Positions 1 to 10,347 of a stretch of 64,000 nt of DNA are shown in pieces (position 1 is the stretch's first letter; each line of letters begins with the position of its first letter). This stretch comes from Diphasiastrum complanatum (taxonomy: Eukaryota; Streptophyta; Lycopodiopsida; Lycopodiales; Lycopodiaceae). The notes beneath the pieces were generated by a model. The model had not been told where the DNA came from and did not search any database. It worked only from the letters and a program-made list of their open reading frames with translations. Position numbers and translations under genes: made by a program. The stretch is from the NCBI GenBank assembly GCA_029204225.1, contig CM055109.1, positions 39,515,592 through 39,579,591 on the forward strand, read 5' to 3'.

Positions 1-125
1 ATATATATATACGTATAAATATATGTATATATATATACGTATATATATATATACGTATATATATATGTATATATATACATGTCTATATATACATACATGT
101 CTATATATATATATATATACATACA

Positions 126-181
<56 letters not shown>

Positions 182-447
182 CATTTTCTATATATATAAT
201 ATATAATACATGTCTATGTATATATATATACATACATGTCTATGTATATATATACATATTTCTTTGTATATATATATATGCATATATATGTATATATGTA
301 CTATATGCATATATATGTAAATATACATATATATATCTATATACATATATATACATATATATGTATATACATACATATACATATATATGTATATAACATA
401 TACATATACATACAATATACATATACATATATATATATATATACATA
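1..447. repeat. AT-rich microsatellite, (TA)n mixed with ATAC/ATGT units
   Basis: The stretch is almost pure alternating TA with interspersed TATACATA and TATGTATA units, and it runs off the left edge. All reading frames through it are repeat artefacts rich in Tyr, Ile and His. No gene is present. Confidence 0.97.
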
Positions 448-697
448 TTGTAGTGAGAAGAAAAAATTGCACATGTGCTTTGAGCTTAATAAATTAAATG
501 TTGATACAAAAAGGAATCAAATTTTTTTTGTCTTTTACTAATAGTGTACTTGACAAAATTGCTTGAGATGAAGTATATAGTTTTTGGATGGTTGTAGCGA
601 TGATAATCAAGTGCAAATGGCACCTAAAGATCAAGCCAAAATTACATTTACCAAGATATGGAACACATATCCTATTTAGTAATTGACTTGTGCAATG
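448..697. other. Unassigned AT-rich DNA
   Basis: This lies between the AT microsatellite and the end of an LTR on the minus strand. It may be the internal side or flank of an older element. I see no coding or repeat signal. Confidence 0.5.
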
Positions 698-1338
698 TGT
701 GAACAAATCAGATCCAAATGTGTCATAAATGAATCTATGATCTTTGGCTAAATTGGGTGCACATCACACAAGATCAACAACGTAGAAAATCTCCATTCTA
801 GCATGCTAGTTTAGGTAAAATCATGAAAAATACACATTGAATTATAAAATCCAAGTGTCTATTGTCCATTTATGTACTACAACAGGTAACTATAGTAGGT
901 AAACATTACTCCTCACACGTGTGAAATCATTCCATACAAGTTTAGATGCCTTCTACACACTAAAATCAACAATATCAAGAGAGAATATATAGAAGAAGAC
1001 ATGAGGATAGAAGAAGAAAGCTCTACAAAGATAATGAGAAAATTTGATAAGTTTATCCATGCTAGTCCTGCATTTGACCACTTGCCAAATATTGCTCTAA
1101 TTGGTAGTTTCCAAGTACTTACCAAAAAACCTAGTTTTACTTGACTAGATTCAATGTATCTACCAATAGAAATAGGTCCAAATCCAACCTTATGACTTTA
1201 CCTACTTTCTAGAAATAGTAATAAAACTTTTTTTAAGGCTTTATTGACATAAAGAAATAAATTTCTAAGTTGAAATCTAAGTTTAGCCTCCAAATTGCCA
1301 AAAAATAGAACCAACAAAGCTAATTGACAATTTTCACA
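698..1338 (-). mobile_element. Copia-type LTR, minus orientation, with polypurine tract
   Basis: Read on the minus strand the segment starts TGTGAAAATTGTC at 1338 and ends TTTGTTCACA at 698, so it has TG...CA ends. Immediately upstream on the minus strand is a polypurine tract GAAGAGGGAG (1348-1339), which marks it as a 3' LTR. Its interior matches, with divergence, the plus-strand LTR at 45,664-46,480: both share the blocks around AACTAGTT, GGCAATTTGGAGGC, GTCAAGTAAAACTAGG and the terminal GATGTGCACC...TTCATTTATGACA region. The internal domain of this element is not recognisable. Confidence 0.7.
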
Positions 1339-2047
1339 CTCCCTCTTCAACTAGTTATACCAAACTAGTTTAATCCATCTTAAAGAATGATCTCCATCCT
1401 AAGAATAGACCTCCTCTCTATGGTTTTGTAATGTTCAAAATAGAAACATGTCTATCTATTATATAATGGTACTAGATGTGAAAAGTAGGCAAAATCTAGC
1501 TTGATCTTTTGCAACATCATGTACATAGTGATATCTCACATGTATAGCGCATGTTCCCACGTGTGGAGGATATCCATATTCTTTTAGTTCATTTATGAAG
1601 AGTTTGAATAGTCAATAGGCCTTAAACTTGAGTTCGGGGGGTACTTTGACTGTTCTACCACATGCATACATTTAGTAGGTGATCAGGACAATTTTGGTGT
1701 GTCATGTAGCTCGAGGTAGGTTAGGCTTCTTACACATGGCATGATAGTAGAGGCTAGTGACACTTTCCTATGTGTTGTCATGATGTCATGTGACTAATCA
1801 AAAGTGAAAGATCCATGAATTGGTCCAATCATAATCAAGGGTCCTTATGTCACTAAATCAATCGGAGAGAGTGATTCTACACTTAGTTTTTTGGAGATTT
1901 TGTGATTCCACATACGGTGCCCTCCATTTCCTTGGTCCTTTATTTCTCTTAGCCGCCCATTTGATTTTTCTTTAGTTTTCTTTGTAGCATGTATGACCCG
2001 GCCCTTGGTTTCTCGGGATTACCGACTGATTTGTGTACTTTGCCTAT
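1339..2047. other. Unassigned region, probable decayed internal/3' UTR of the preceding element
   Basis: It begins with the polypurine tract of the LTR at 698-1338, so the part next to 1339 should be the 3' internal end of that element. No conserved protein segment could be read in either strand. The part near 1900-2047 may be independent flank of the next LTR. Confidence 0.4.
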
Positions 2048-2301
2048 TGTTAGAAATCAATGATAAACTTCATTGTTACTATTTACGAGGTACATTAATG
2101 TTGATAGCTGTGACCAGCTGTCATTAGCTGTAATTAGTCTACTCGTAAGTTTTCTCTCTCTATCAAGGGTTCAGGGTTTATTTGTACATTTTACATTATG
2201 TATGTGTTAGTGTGATAGAGTGATAGTGTGTGTTCTTCTTCCGCTTTCTTGTGGTGATTGCTTATGGTGAATGCTTGATGTTGCATATCTAATTCTTGAC
2301 A
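2048..2301 (+). mobile_element. Copia 5' LTR, plus orientation
   Basis: This 254-bp segment begins TGTTAGAAATCA and ends ATTCTTGACA, with short terminal inverted repeats, and is directly followed by the initiator-tRNA primer binding site TGGTATCAGAG at 2302. This is the usual 5' LTR/PBS arrangement of Ty1-copia elements. The element is cut off about 140 bp downstream, where a minus-strand LTR begins, so only the 5' end survives. Confidence 0.75.
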
Positions 2302-2439
2302 TGGTATCAGAGTAGTGATAGTCTTGCGTGCCTGATCAATGGATACAGCTTGTCACAGGCTCTGTAATGAAGTGAGAAAGTCTTTCACGGGAGGTGAAAG
2401 CTTGGAGAGACAAAAACGGTTGGAAGAAATTCTTCTTTG
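2302..2439 (+). promoter_or_regulatory. Primer binding site and leader stub of a truncated copia element
   Basis: TGGTATCAGAGTAGTGAT at 2302-2319 matches the canonical initiator-Met tRNA 3' end complement used by plant copia elements. An ATG at about 2339 opens a short frame without recognisable gag similarity before the sequence passes into another element. Confidence 0.65.
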
Positions 2440-2744
2440 GTGTATTTTGTAGGTTTGGACCCTAACATCTACCCTAATAGGTCATTGGATCCACCCTAAC
2501 TTGGGGTCAGGATCTCAATATCTAGAAACAATGTAAAACATGCTATTTTTAGATCCTAGAATTTCTCTAGCCTATTCAAACACATTTTTGCCTCATTCAA
2601 AGATGCTATCACAATGTAATATGAGGAATGAACTTATTGGAAAGCATCATATGTGATTTGGCATGTGTGGCATCTATTTACATGGCCATCTTGCCAATTA
2701 CAATGCATGTGACCAAAATTGGTCAAGCTAGAAACATTTCAATA
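2440..2744 (-). mobile_element. Probable 3' LTR of copia A
   Basis: On the minus strand the pol end of copia A is followed by the purine run GTGAGGAGGAG and then TATTGAAATG at 2744, where an LTR start (TG mutated to TA) is expected. The far end near 2440 reads ...CTACAAAATACA on the minus strand. Boundaries are inferred, since no matching 5' LTR copy is present to compare. Confidence 0.45.
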
Positions 2745-2759
2745 CTCCTCCTCACAATC

Positions 2760-3216
2760 TAGCTAGATGATAACATAGCTTTACTAATTAAGACAAGGGC
2801 TGATCTAAGCTTCAAAAAAGAATTCTTTTGAAGAAACTTTGTCAATATATCAGCTATGTATTCTTCACTTGAAACATGCTCCAATGAGACCTCCTTAGCT
2901 TGGACCTTTTCTCTTACAAAGTGGTGAGAAATCTATATGTGTTTGCTCCTTACATGGTAGATTGGATTGGATGCAAGGTGTTGGGCTAAGATGTTGTCAT
3001 TGTAGATGAGTGGAATGACACCTGATCTGATCACTTTGAGCTCCTCAAGCAACTTCTTGATCCATAGTAGTTCCTTGGTTGTGGTTGTTAGAGCCTTGTA
3101 CTCGGCCTCGGTTGATGAAAGAGATATTGTTTCTTGCTTCTTTGGTAGCCAAGAAACCACACCTTCTCGAATGAAAGTTGCAAAGGCACTTGTTGAATTT
3201 CTATCCTTCTTGTCCC
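2760..3216 (-). pseudogene. Copia A RNase H and C-terminus
   Basis: The segment follows the RT frame with SWLPKKQETISLSSTEAEYKAL, IYNDNILAQHLASNPIYHVRSKHI and, further left, HHFVREKVQAKEVSLEHV with ADILTKFLQK. These are the standard last motifs of copia polyproteins. A frameshift near 3200 separates it from RT, and a stop lies within the last third. Confidence 0.85.
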
Positions 3217-4245
3217 CTACAAAATTTGAATCACTAAAGCATTCAAGTTAATGGATTCACCTCTATAAAGAATACCAGAATCTAGTGCGCCCGAGATATA
3301 TCTTAATATTCTTTTGGCACATTTCCAATGGATAACTAATGGATCTTGCATATTTTGACTAAGCTTGCAAACACTATAGCAAATATCAGATCTTGTTATG
3401 GTTATCCACATTAAGGAGCCAATAAGTTGCCTATAAAGAGTGATGTCCTTGAAGGATCTTTCATCCTCTTTATTGGTCACTTTTACATTATGCTCCATAG
3501 GAGTCTCTACATACTTGCATCCATGCATGTTAAATCTATTGAGTAATGAGATGGCATACTTAGATTGAAAAATGACGACATAATCTAAAGATCTAAGTAC
3601 TTCCATACCCAAAATGAAGTGCAAAAGCCCGAGATCTATCATCTTGAACCCTTTGGATGGATCTAGCTTAGTTTTATCAACAGCTTCTAAATCATCTCCA
3701 CTAAGTATGATATCATCAGCATAAAGTAATAAAAATACAATGCCTTTTGCACTAAATATTATGTACAAAGTGGGATCATACTCACTAGGAGTAAATCCAA
3801 TAGAGATAAGAAAAGCATTGAGCCTTATGTTCCAAGTTCTAGAAGGTTGTTTCAAACCATACAAGCTCCTCTTGAGATGACACACCAGGTCTTCCATACC
3901 TTGCTTGATGAAGCCCTCGGGCTGCTCCTTGAATATATCTTCTTCAAAATGACCATTTAAGAAATCATTTGACACATCCATTTGAAACAATAACCAATCA
4001 AAGTGAGAAGCAAAAGCAATGATTAGTCTTATGGTGACCATCTTTGCCACGGGTGCAAAGGTCTCATCATAATCTATGCCCTTTGATTGAGCATACCCCT
4101 TGGCTACAAGCCTTGCCTTGTGCTTAGAAACACTCCCATCTTGATTCAACTTGAGCTTAAAAACCCACTTACATCCAATTACATTCCTGTCCAAAGGTAG
4201 ATCAACAAGCATCCAAGTATCATTTTCCATCATTGTACTCATCAC
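3217..4245 (-). pseudogene. Copia A reverse transcriptase
   Basis: This is a long uninterrupted frame of 342 codons. It shows KWVFKLKLNQDGSVSKHKAR, GIDYDETFAPVAKM, LFQMDVSNDFLNG (first catalytic Asp), RSLYGLKQPSRTW, and LLLYADDIILSG with the YADD active site. Then come YRQLIGSLMW and the connection to RNase H. All polymerase motifs are readable, so the domain decayed late, but the flanking frames are broken. Confidence 0.9.
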
Positions 4246-4374
4246 ACATAGCTTGAAACCACTCCTTTGATTCTAAAGCTTCACTAACATTTGAAGGCTC
4301 TTCAAAAGATGTGATGAAGGCATAAGAATAAGTACTTCCCTCGGCTTGCTTACCCGTGTCCTTGTATGTGAGCC

Positions 4375-5497
4375 TTAATGGCTCCATCCTTGACCTTGTG
4401 GATATTCTTGGTGCGCTTGGTGTTCTTGGTTCCCCTCCTCATGATCAAACTCCTCCTTGATCTCGGGTACCTCTCTTCCAATAGAGTGGTTAGATGAATC
4501 ATCTTCAAGCTTATGCATTCTAGTCTCATAAAAAATGATATCTCTAGAAATGACAACCTTTTGAGAAGAGGGAATGTAGATTTTGTAACCTTTGCTTGGA
4601 TTGCCATAACCTACCATGATCCCCTTTGTGGATGATGGATCCTCCTTGGTTCTTTTGTCCAAAGGGACATGTACATAGCAAATGCATCCAAACACCTTCA
4701 AGCTTTTGAGATTAGGCTTTTTTCCATACAATAACTCATAAGATGTTTTACCATTTATAGAGCTACATGGAACTCTATTACATAAGAAGTTAGCACACGT
4801 GAGAGCTTCTTCCCAAAAAGACTTAGGTAGGCATGCATCTAACCTTAGAGCTCCTAGTTTTCCTCTAGGCCACCCCATTTTATTGAGGAGTGTTGGGGCA
4901 AGATAACTCCTTCTTGATCCCTTCTTGATCACAAAAGTCTTTAAATTCTTTGGAGATATATTCTCCTCCATTATCACTTCTAAAGAACTTGATCTTGTGA
5001 TTATGATGCTTCTCAACAAAAGTCTTGAACTTTACAAAACTCTCAAAAACATGTGCTTTAGAGAAAAGTAGATATACTCATCCATATCTTGAGTAGTCAT
5101 CTATAAAGGTGACAAACATTGTAGCTCCACCAGTGCTCTTTGTGCTAGCAAAATGCACATCTGAGTGGATCAACTCGAGAGGATGACTTGTCTTTGTGAT
5201 TGAGCTTGAAAAAGGTAACTTGTGTTTGAGCCAAGGCACAAGCTTCCCATACCCTTTCCTCCTTTGCCAAAGATCTTGGAAGGCCGAAGCAAGCTCCTCT
5301 TTGCACATAGCTTCCATGGACTTGGTGTTGATGTGACCAAGCCTCTTGTGCCACAAGTCAAATGTGGTCATCTTGGTCTCCTCGGCTACCATCACAACTT
5401 GGTTAGGATTTACAAAAGCATCAAGCTTAAAAAACCTCCCAAACTTTGTTACCCTTGCTATGATCATTCCACTTTTCTTGATATACAATGAAACCAT
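4375..5497 (-). pseudogene. Copia A integrase, two frames
   Basis: The first piece (5497-5078) carries the GAG-pre-integrase motif WHKRLGHINTKSM and the start of the integrase core, LELIHSDVH...FVTFIDDYSRYG, with the first catalytic Asp. The second piece (5019-4375) has LPKSFWEEALTCANFLCNR and LKSLKVFGCICYVHVP, normal for the region after the core. The central part with the remaining catalytic residues is frameshifted and scrambled near 5080-4900. The enzyme would insert element cDNA into the genome; this copy is inactive. Confidence 0.85.
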
Positions 5498-6116
5498 GAT
5501 CTAAAAGTCGGCCAACACTAAGCAAATTCTCAATGATGCTAGAAATGAAGAGAACACCATCTATCTTAGTCTTCTTGGAGGATTCTAAGCATAAGGGAAT
5601 GGATCCCACACCTTCAACTTTACATTCATGATCATTTGTTGTAAAAATGGACTTTATAGGTCCTATATAAAATGTGAGTTGAGAAAAATGCTCCCTTTTA
5701 CCCGACATGTGGGAGCTAGCCCCACTATCTATCCACCAAGGATCTTCACCTTTGACATTTGATGATGAAAAGGTTGACATCATGAGTGAGTCCTCATGAT
5801 AGCTCTCTTCCTCCTCTTGTCCAATGTTGGCTTGTCTTTGATCTTGCTTCCTCTTGAAGCATTCCGAGGCATAATGCCCCATCTTGCTACAATAGTAGCA
5901 CTTTATCTTAGATTTGTCCTTCTTGGGCTTGACTTGTGATGATGAGGATGTGGATCCTCCTTGATCTCCATCCTTTGCTTGCTCCGTTTTGAATGCTCCT
6001 CCCTTGGTCTTTGCTTTGCCTTTGCTCTTGAAAAATAAGGATTTGTCATCACTGTCATTGATGGAGCATTGGAAGAAGTTTGAGCTCAAAAAGGGCCGCA
6101 TATAAATTTGTGCCAA
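5427..6116 (-). pseudogene. Copia A gag C-terminus (zinc knuckle) and aspartic protease
   Basis: A Lys-rich linker leads to the CCHC knuckle CYYCSKMGHYASEC (C-X2-C-X4-H-X4-C), which binds RNA in gag. It is followed by the aspartic protease signature WWIDSGASSHMS with the catalytic DSG. The frame then runs through the GIGSIPLCL and LLSVGRLLDHG segments typical of the copia protease to GAG-pre-integrase transition. The first residues overlap the inverted duplication, so the true join to N-terminal gag is lost. Confidence 0.88.
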
Positions 6117-6460
6117 GATCTCTTTTGCAATTTGTCACTATTTTTAGCCAATATTTTTTAATCACTATAACTTTTTAGTAGTAGCTCAAAAGTATAAGAT
6201 ATAAATATCATTGGAAAGTGCTCGTCAAGCGCTTTCCAACGCACCAATGTTCGTTGCATTTTGATATGGCAATCAAAAGTTATGCCATTTTTAGTGTAGA
6301 CTCAAAATGTGAGTCAAAGAAGTAATGTTACGTTAAAGCCACTATGTCAATAAACTGTTGGGCCACATATACAAAAGAAGTGAATAAAAGTGAATAAAAA
6401 ATGAAAAATGAATCTTGACAAAAGGCCCTTTTTGTGTTTAAACTTCCTCTAATGAGCATC
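6062..6460. repeat. Inverted duplication flanking a ~325-bp insertion in copia A gag
   Basis: The plus strand at 6062-6097 (ending TCAAAAAGGGCC) is repeated in inverted, diverged form at about 6424-6465 (starting GGCCCTTTTTGTG). The innermost 11 bases, CAAAAAGGGCC/GGCCCTTTTTG, match perfectly. Between them lie about 325 bp unrelated to gag, including an imperfect hairpin GGAAAGTGCT...AGCGCTTTCC near 6215-6240. It could be a MITE-like insertion or a fold-back product of aberrant replication. I found no clear target-site duplication. Confidence 0.55.
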
Positions 6461-7053
6461 TCCATCCTTGATTTGATATGAGCCTTCCTACTCTCCTCGA
6501 CCATCAACAAACTTTGAAGGTCTTAAATTGTAGGCAAGTTTCCCATGATGGCATAGCTTGGACAAGGTTACTAAGATCACTACATAAGCCATCCAAAACT
6601 ATTTGAACAAGATCACTCTCTTTAATAAGTTCACCAACATAAGTAAGCTCTTTGTTCAAATCTTTTACTCTCAAAACAAATTGATGTCCACTCTCACTCC
6701 TCCCTTGGAAGCATTGAAGAACTTGGCTCTTGAGGGAAAGTAACCTTGAGGTATTCTTGGACTCATAGATCTTTTGAAGAGTCTCCCAAGCCTCTTGGGC
6801 TGAGGTACATGCTCCTACTTCTTTGAGCAAATCATTTGCAACATTCATCTTAATACAATGAAGTGCAATCTTGCACCTTCTCTTGTATTTAGTTGCTTCT
6901 TGTGGATGGATTGGCTCATCTTCCTCTCCATTCACAATATCCATCAAATCTTGCATGATAAGGATGGATTACATTCTTAGATTCCAAATCGAATAATTTG
7001 AAGAGTTCAATCTATCACTAGAATCCAAAAAATAGGCACTTATGGATGCCATC
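6435..7053 (-). pseudogene. Copia A gag, N-terminal part
   Basis: The frame begins MASISAYFLDSSDRLNSSNY at 7053 and follows the copia gag pattern (SSNYSIWNLRM, then LHCIKMNVANDLLKEVG, AQEAWETLQKIYESKN, GHQFVLRVKDLNKELTYVGE). An in-frame stop follows the NLRM motif near 6970. It continues to about 6435, where it meets an insertion flanked by inverted duplications. Gag packages element RNA into virus-like particles in the cytoplasm. This copy is not functional. Confidence 0.85.
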
Positions 7054-7689
7054 TTCAATGATAGGGAGAGAGATTCAAAGAAACAAGATAGATTATACAA
7101 TATATGATCACTACTAGCTATCCCACTCTCTTTGGGACCTGAGATGAGTCACTCTCTGATTTCTCAACAAGATCTAAGGTGATCTTGAGCTTGATCTATC
7201 TTCTAGATCCAAACTAGATCCAAATTTACTATAGATTTGATCAAAACTAGTCTCCTCCTTGATCTCAACTTCACAAGAAGGGTGAATCCACCTATACTAA
7301 ACCAAAAGCACTTTATAACACACAAATGTCTTACAAATCAAGCCTCTTAAATTCAGGAATCACATTGAATATTCAATCACAAACCTACCCAAAACCGAGT
7401 AGAATAGAAACACAATTTTCACTAGTTTTGTATTTCTAGATGAAAAAATCATCAAAACACTTTATCTGAACCTAAAATGTGTATTTTAGGACCTTAAGAA
7501 GCTTGAGAATGACCTGAATAAGCTCTCAAATGACTGATCCAAACTTCTAAAGAGTGGTGGCATTCAAATCCTTATGAAATTCTCTACTATGAGACATGTA
7601 CTCCAAGATTCAACTCATAAGAACATTCTAATTTGGTTTGGTTGAATGGAAATGAGTCCATCTTTGTTCGTGCAGCTATAACTCAGCAA
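7054..7689. other. Leader region of copia A and unassigned DNA
   Basis: Upstream (minus strand) of gag one expects a leader, PBS and 5' LTR. I found no TGGTATCAGAG complement here, so the 5' end of copia A is missing or unrecognisable. No coding signal was seen until the plus-strand pol begins near 7690. Confidence 0.5.
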
Positions 7690-8940
7690 AACAAGTTCCC
7701 TTTGATCTATTAGTATAATCGTGATGGATCTATCAATACGTATAAAACAAGACTTTGTGCTAAAGGCTACTCTCAGATTGAAGGTCTTGATTATGAAGAT
7801 ACGTTTGCAACAGTTGCAAAGAAATGGTAACAATTCGAATACTCATCTCTCTTGCATGTTTTCACAAATGGAGTATGTTCCAGTTTGATGTTTCTAATGC
7901 ATTTCTCAATGACCTTGAGGAGGAGATTTATATGGAGCAACCTCCAGGTTTTGTGAAGGAAGGTGATGAATCAAAAGTTTGTCTTTTGTTCAAAAGTTTG
8001 TATGGACTGAAACAAGCACCAAGGTCTTGGTATGCAAGGCTCAATTCTTATCTCATATCACTCGGATTTTGTCTAAGTGAATATGACCCTTCTCTGTATT
8101 ATAAGTTTGTAGATAACTTTGAAATTATTCTTCTCATCTATGTAGATGATATCATTTTTTGTGGAAATAGTGAGAAGTTAGTTGAAAAAACTAAGCATGC
8201 ACTTGGTGCTAAGTTTAAAATGCAGAACTTAGGAGTACACTATATTCTAGACCTTGAAATAGATTTTTGGAAAAGTCATGCATTTATAAGCCAAAGTAGA
8301 TATGCACTTTCCATGCTCAGGAAATTTCATATGGAGAACTGTAAAGGCATAGATACACCTATGGAGCACACTGTAAAAGTTCCTATTAAAGATGATAAAA
8401 AATCCTTTGAGGACATCACTCTTTATAGGAGTCTTATTGGCTTACTTATTTGGTTAACAGTGACTAGGCCTGATCTAAGCTTTTGTGTCCATAAGCTAAG
8501 TCAACACATGCAGGATCCAAAGTTATATTATTGGAAGTTGGCTAAAAGAGTCTTGAGGTATATATCTTCTACCTTGGATTATGGACTATACTATGAAGGA
8601 GAAGATCTGACTTTGATTGCTTTTTCAAATTTAGATTTTGCAGGAGACAGGTTGGATAGGAAATCCACAAGTGCTTACACTATATTTCTTGGAGGAAATT
8701 TTGTTTCTTGGCTGTCAAAGAAGTAGGCAACTATTTCCTTATCATCCTGTGAAACTGAATACAAATCTCTTACAACCACAAAAAAGGACGTTTTATGGAT
8801 CAAAAGGCTACTATTGGAGCTTAAGTGTTATGCAGATGAAGATTTACCAATTATCAAGAATGATAACATTTTTGCTCAGGCTCTTGCAAATAGTCTAGTC
8901 TTTCATGCAAGGAGCAAGCATATTGAAGTAGTTAAGAAAA
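7690..8940 (+). pseudogene. Copia pol fragment (RT and part of RNase H), plus strand
   Basis: Similarity starts at [20 protein letters not shown] (about 7711) and continues through [13 protein letters not shown]. The main frame 7824-8726 then has FQFDVSNAFLN, EEEIYMEQPPGFV, KSLYGLKQAPRSWYARLNSY, LLIYVDDIIFCG (YVDD) and YRSLIGLLIWLT. After a stop at 8726 the RNase H region continues to IKNDNIFAQALANS and RSKHIEV, ending abruptly near 8940. Gag, protease, integrase and LTRs are absent, so this is a truncated fragment in the opposite orientation to its neighbours A and B. Confidence 0.9.
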
Positions 8941-9186
8941 CACAGTTTAAACACCCGACCGGATCAATCACCACAGCACAACGTCAAGTGCAACAAGACA
9001 AGACAACAGAATTACTCTCAACAAACTGTATATTCAACTGATAAGTAAGTACAAAGATCAATTGCTTAAAAGCACTCAAAGGACTCGTAAAAGAAAGATG
9101 GCCCGATAACTCTAGAACTAAGCACACGTAGTGCTGTCAAAATAAGAAAGCACTGTATAAGTCGATCATTGCTATTTTAACTCTCT
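8941..9186 (-). mobile_element. Probable 3' LTR of copia B
   Basis: On the minus strand, downstream of the copia B RNase H end, a purine run GAGGGAGAG (around 9190) precedes AGTTAAAATAGC, a plausible LTR start with TG mutated to AG. The sequence then reaches the break with the preceding plus-strand fragment at 8940. No second copy exists in the window, so the assignment is by position. Confidence 0.4.
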
Positions 9187-9239
9187 CCCTCAATTATCAA
9201 CGTCTCTCTTTATTTTAGAGTTTAATCTATTCATGGAAC

Positions 9240-10347
9240 ATACCTCCATGATAGTATTACAAGTAAAGGCCTTTTACATAACCAGATCTAAGCCAAGTTT
9301 GGCTCTAGAAGTCTCAAACTTTTCTTTACTTAAAGCTTTCGTAAATATATCAGCAACTTGTAATAATGTAGAACAATGTACAATACTTATATCTTCAGAT
9401 TGTAACTTCTCACGCACAAAGTGATATTTCACCTCAATATGTTATGTCCTTGCGTGAAAGATAGAATTCTTAGCCAATTGTATTCCACTTTGACTGCCAT
9501 AAAAAATAACAGTAGGATTTACCTGCTGCATGCCAACTTCACATAATAACTTACGTAGCCAAACAGCATCCTGGGTAGCGGAACTCAATGTTTTATATTC
9601 GGCTTCTGTAGAAGAAAGAGAAATAGTATCTTGCTTCTTGCTAGACCATGAAAAACAATCGCTATCAAAATTGAAGGCATAATCTGTTGTTGACTTTCTA
9701 TCATCTATACTTCCTGCCCAATCAGTGTCAACTTAACCCTGCAACTTAGATAAAACACTCTATCTTTTGTAGATTAGGCCAAGGTTAGGCGTACCTTTCA
9801 CATACCTCAAAATTCTTTTTGCAACTTTCCAATGGTCCATAGTGGGTGATGACATGAATTGGCTAATCAAACTTACAGCATAGCAGATAACAGGACGTGT
9901 AGTCCTAAGATATATCAAACTCTCAACTAGCTGACGAAATAGCGTAGTCCACTTAGCCACTAGAGCAAATGTCTCTTCATAGTCAATTCCTTTGCTTTGC
10001 TCATAACCCTTCACTACTAGGCGTGCTTTATGCTTTGCTATTGTGCCATCTGCATGAAACTTTGTTTTAAACACCCATTTGTTGTCAATGGGTTTCTTTC
10101 CAAGTGGTAGATCAACCAACTCCCATGTATCATGCATGTGGATAGATTCTATTTCCTCTTCCATTGCCTTTTGCCATTCTTTGTGATCTTTTGCCTCATC
10201 AAAGGTTGATGATTCTCGACACTTCAAAATGTCACTCATTAGGACATAGTTCACATGATAACGATTGGGAGACTTCCTTTTCCGCGTTGATCTTCTCACT
10301 TCTCCTTGTGTGTTAGATCCTGATTGATTTAGCTTTGCATCCTTCAT
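9240..10347 (-). pseudogene. Copia B RT remnant lacking catalytic core, plus RNase H
   Basis: The frame starts with a linker and HDTWELVDLPLGKKPIDNKW, KHKARLVVKGYEQSKGIDYE and ETFALVAK. It then jumps in frame directly to FRQLVESLIYLRTTRP, a motif normally about 200 residues further on. The segment that carries the two catalytic aspartate motifs (xxDVxxAFL and YxDD) is therefore gone (junction near 9955). RNase H follows through STTDYAFNFDSDCFSWSSKK, TISLSSTEAEYK, KYHFVREKLQSEDISIVH and DIFTKALSKEKFE. Confidence 0.88.

Larger units (their letters stand above)
2745..7053 (-). mobile_element. Copia A: nearly full-length but broken Ty1-copia internal domain
   Basis: Read right to left on the minus strand, the order is gag (from 7053), zinc knuckle and protease (about 6060-5560), GAG-pre-integrase and integrase (about 5500-4375), reverse transcriptase (4245-3217) and RNase H (to about 2760). 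This gag-PR-INT-RT-RH order is diagnostic of Ty1-copia. Frameshifts, stops and a roughly 325-bp insertion in gag show it is dead. No 5' LTR or PBS was found upstream of gag. Copia C at 36-38 kb has a related gag and protease. Confidence 0.9.

Noticed and set aside
79-541. Tyr/Ile-rich ORFs on both strands
   Set aside because: They are translations of the AT microsatellite.
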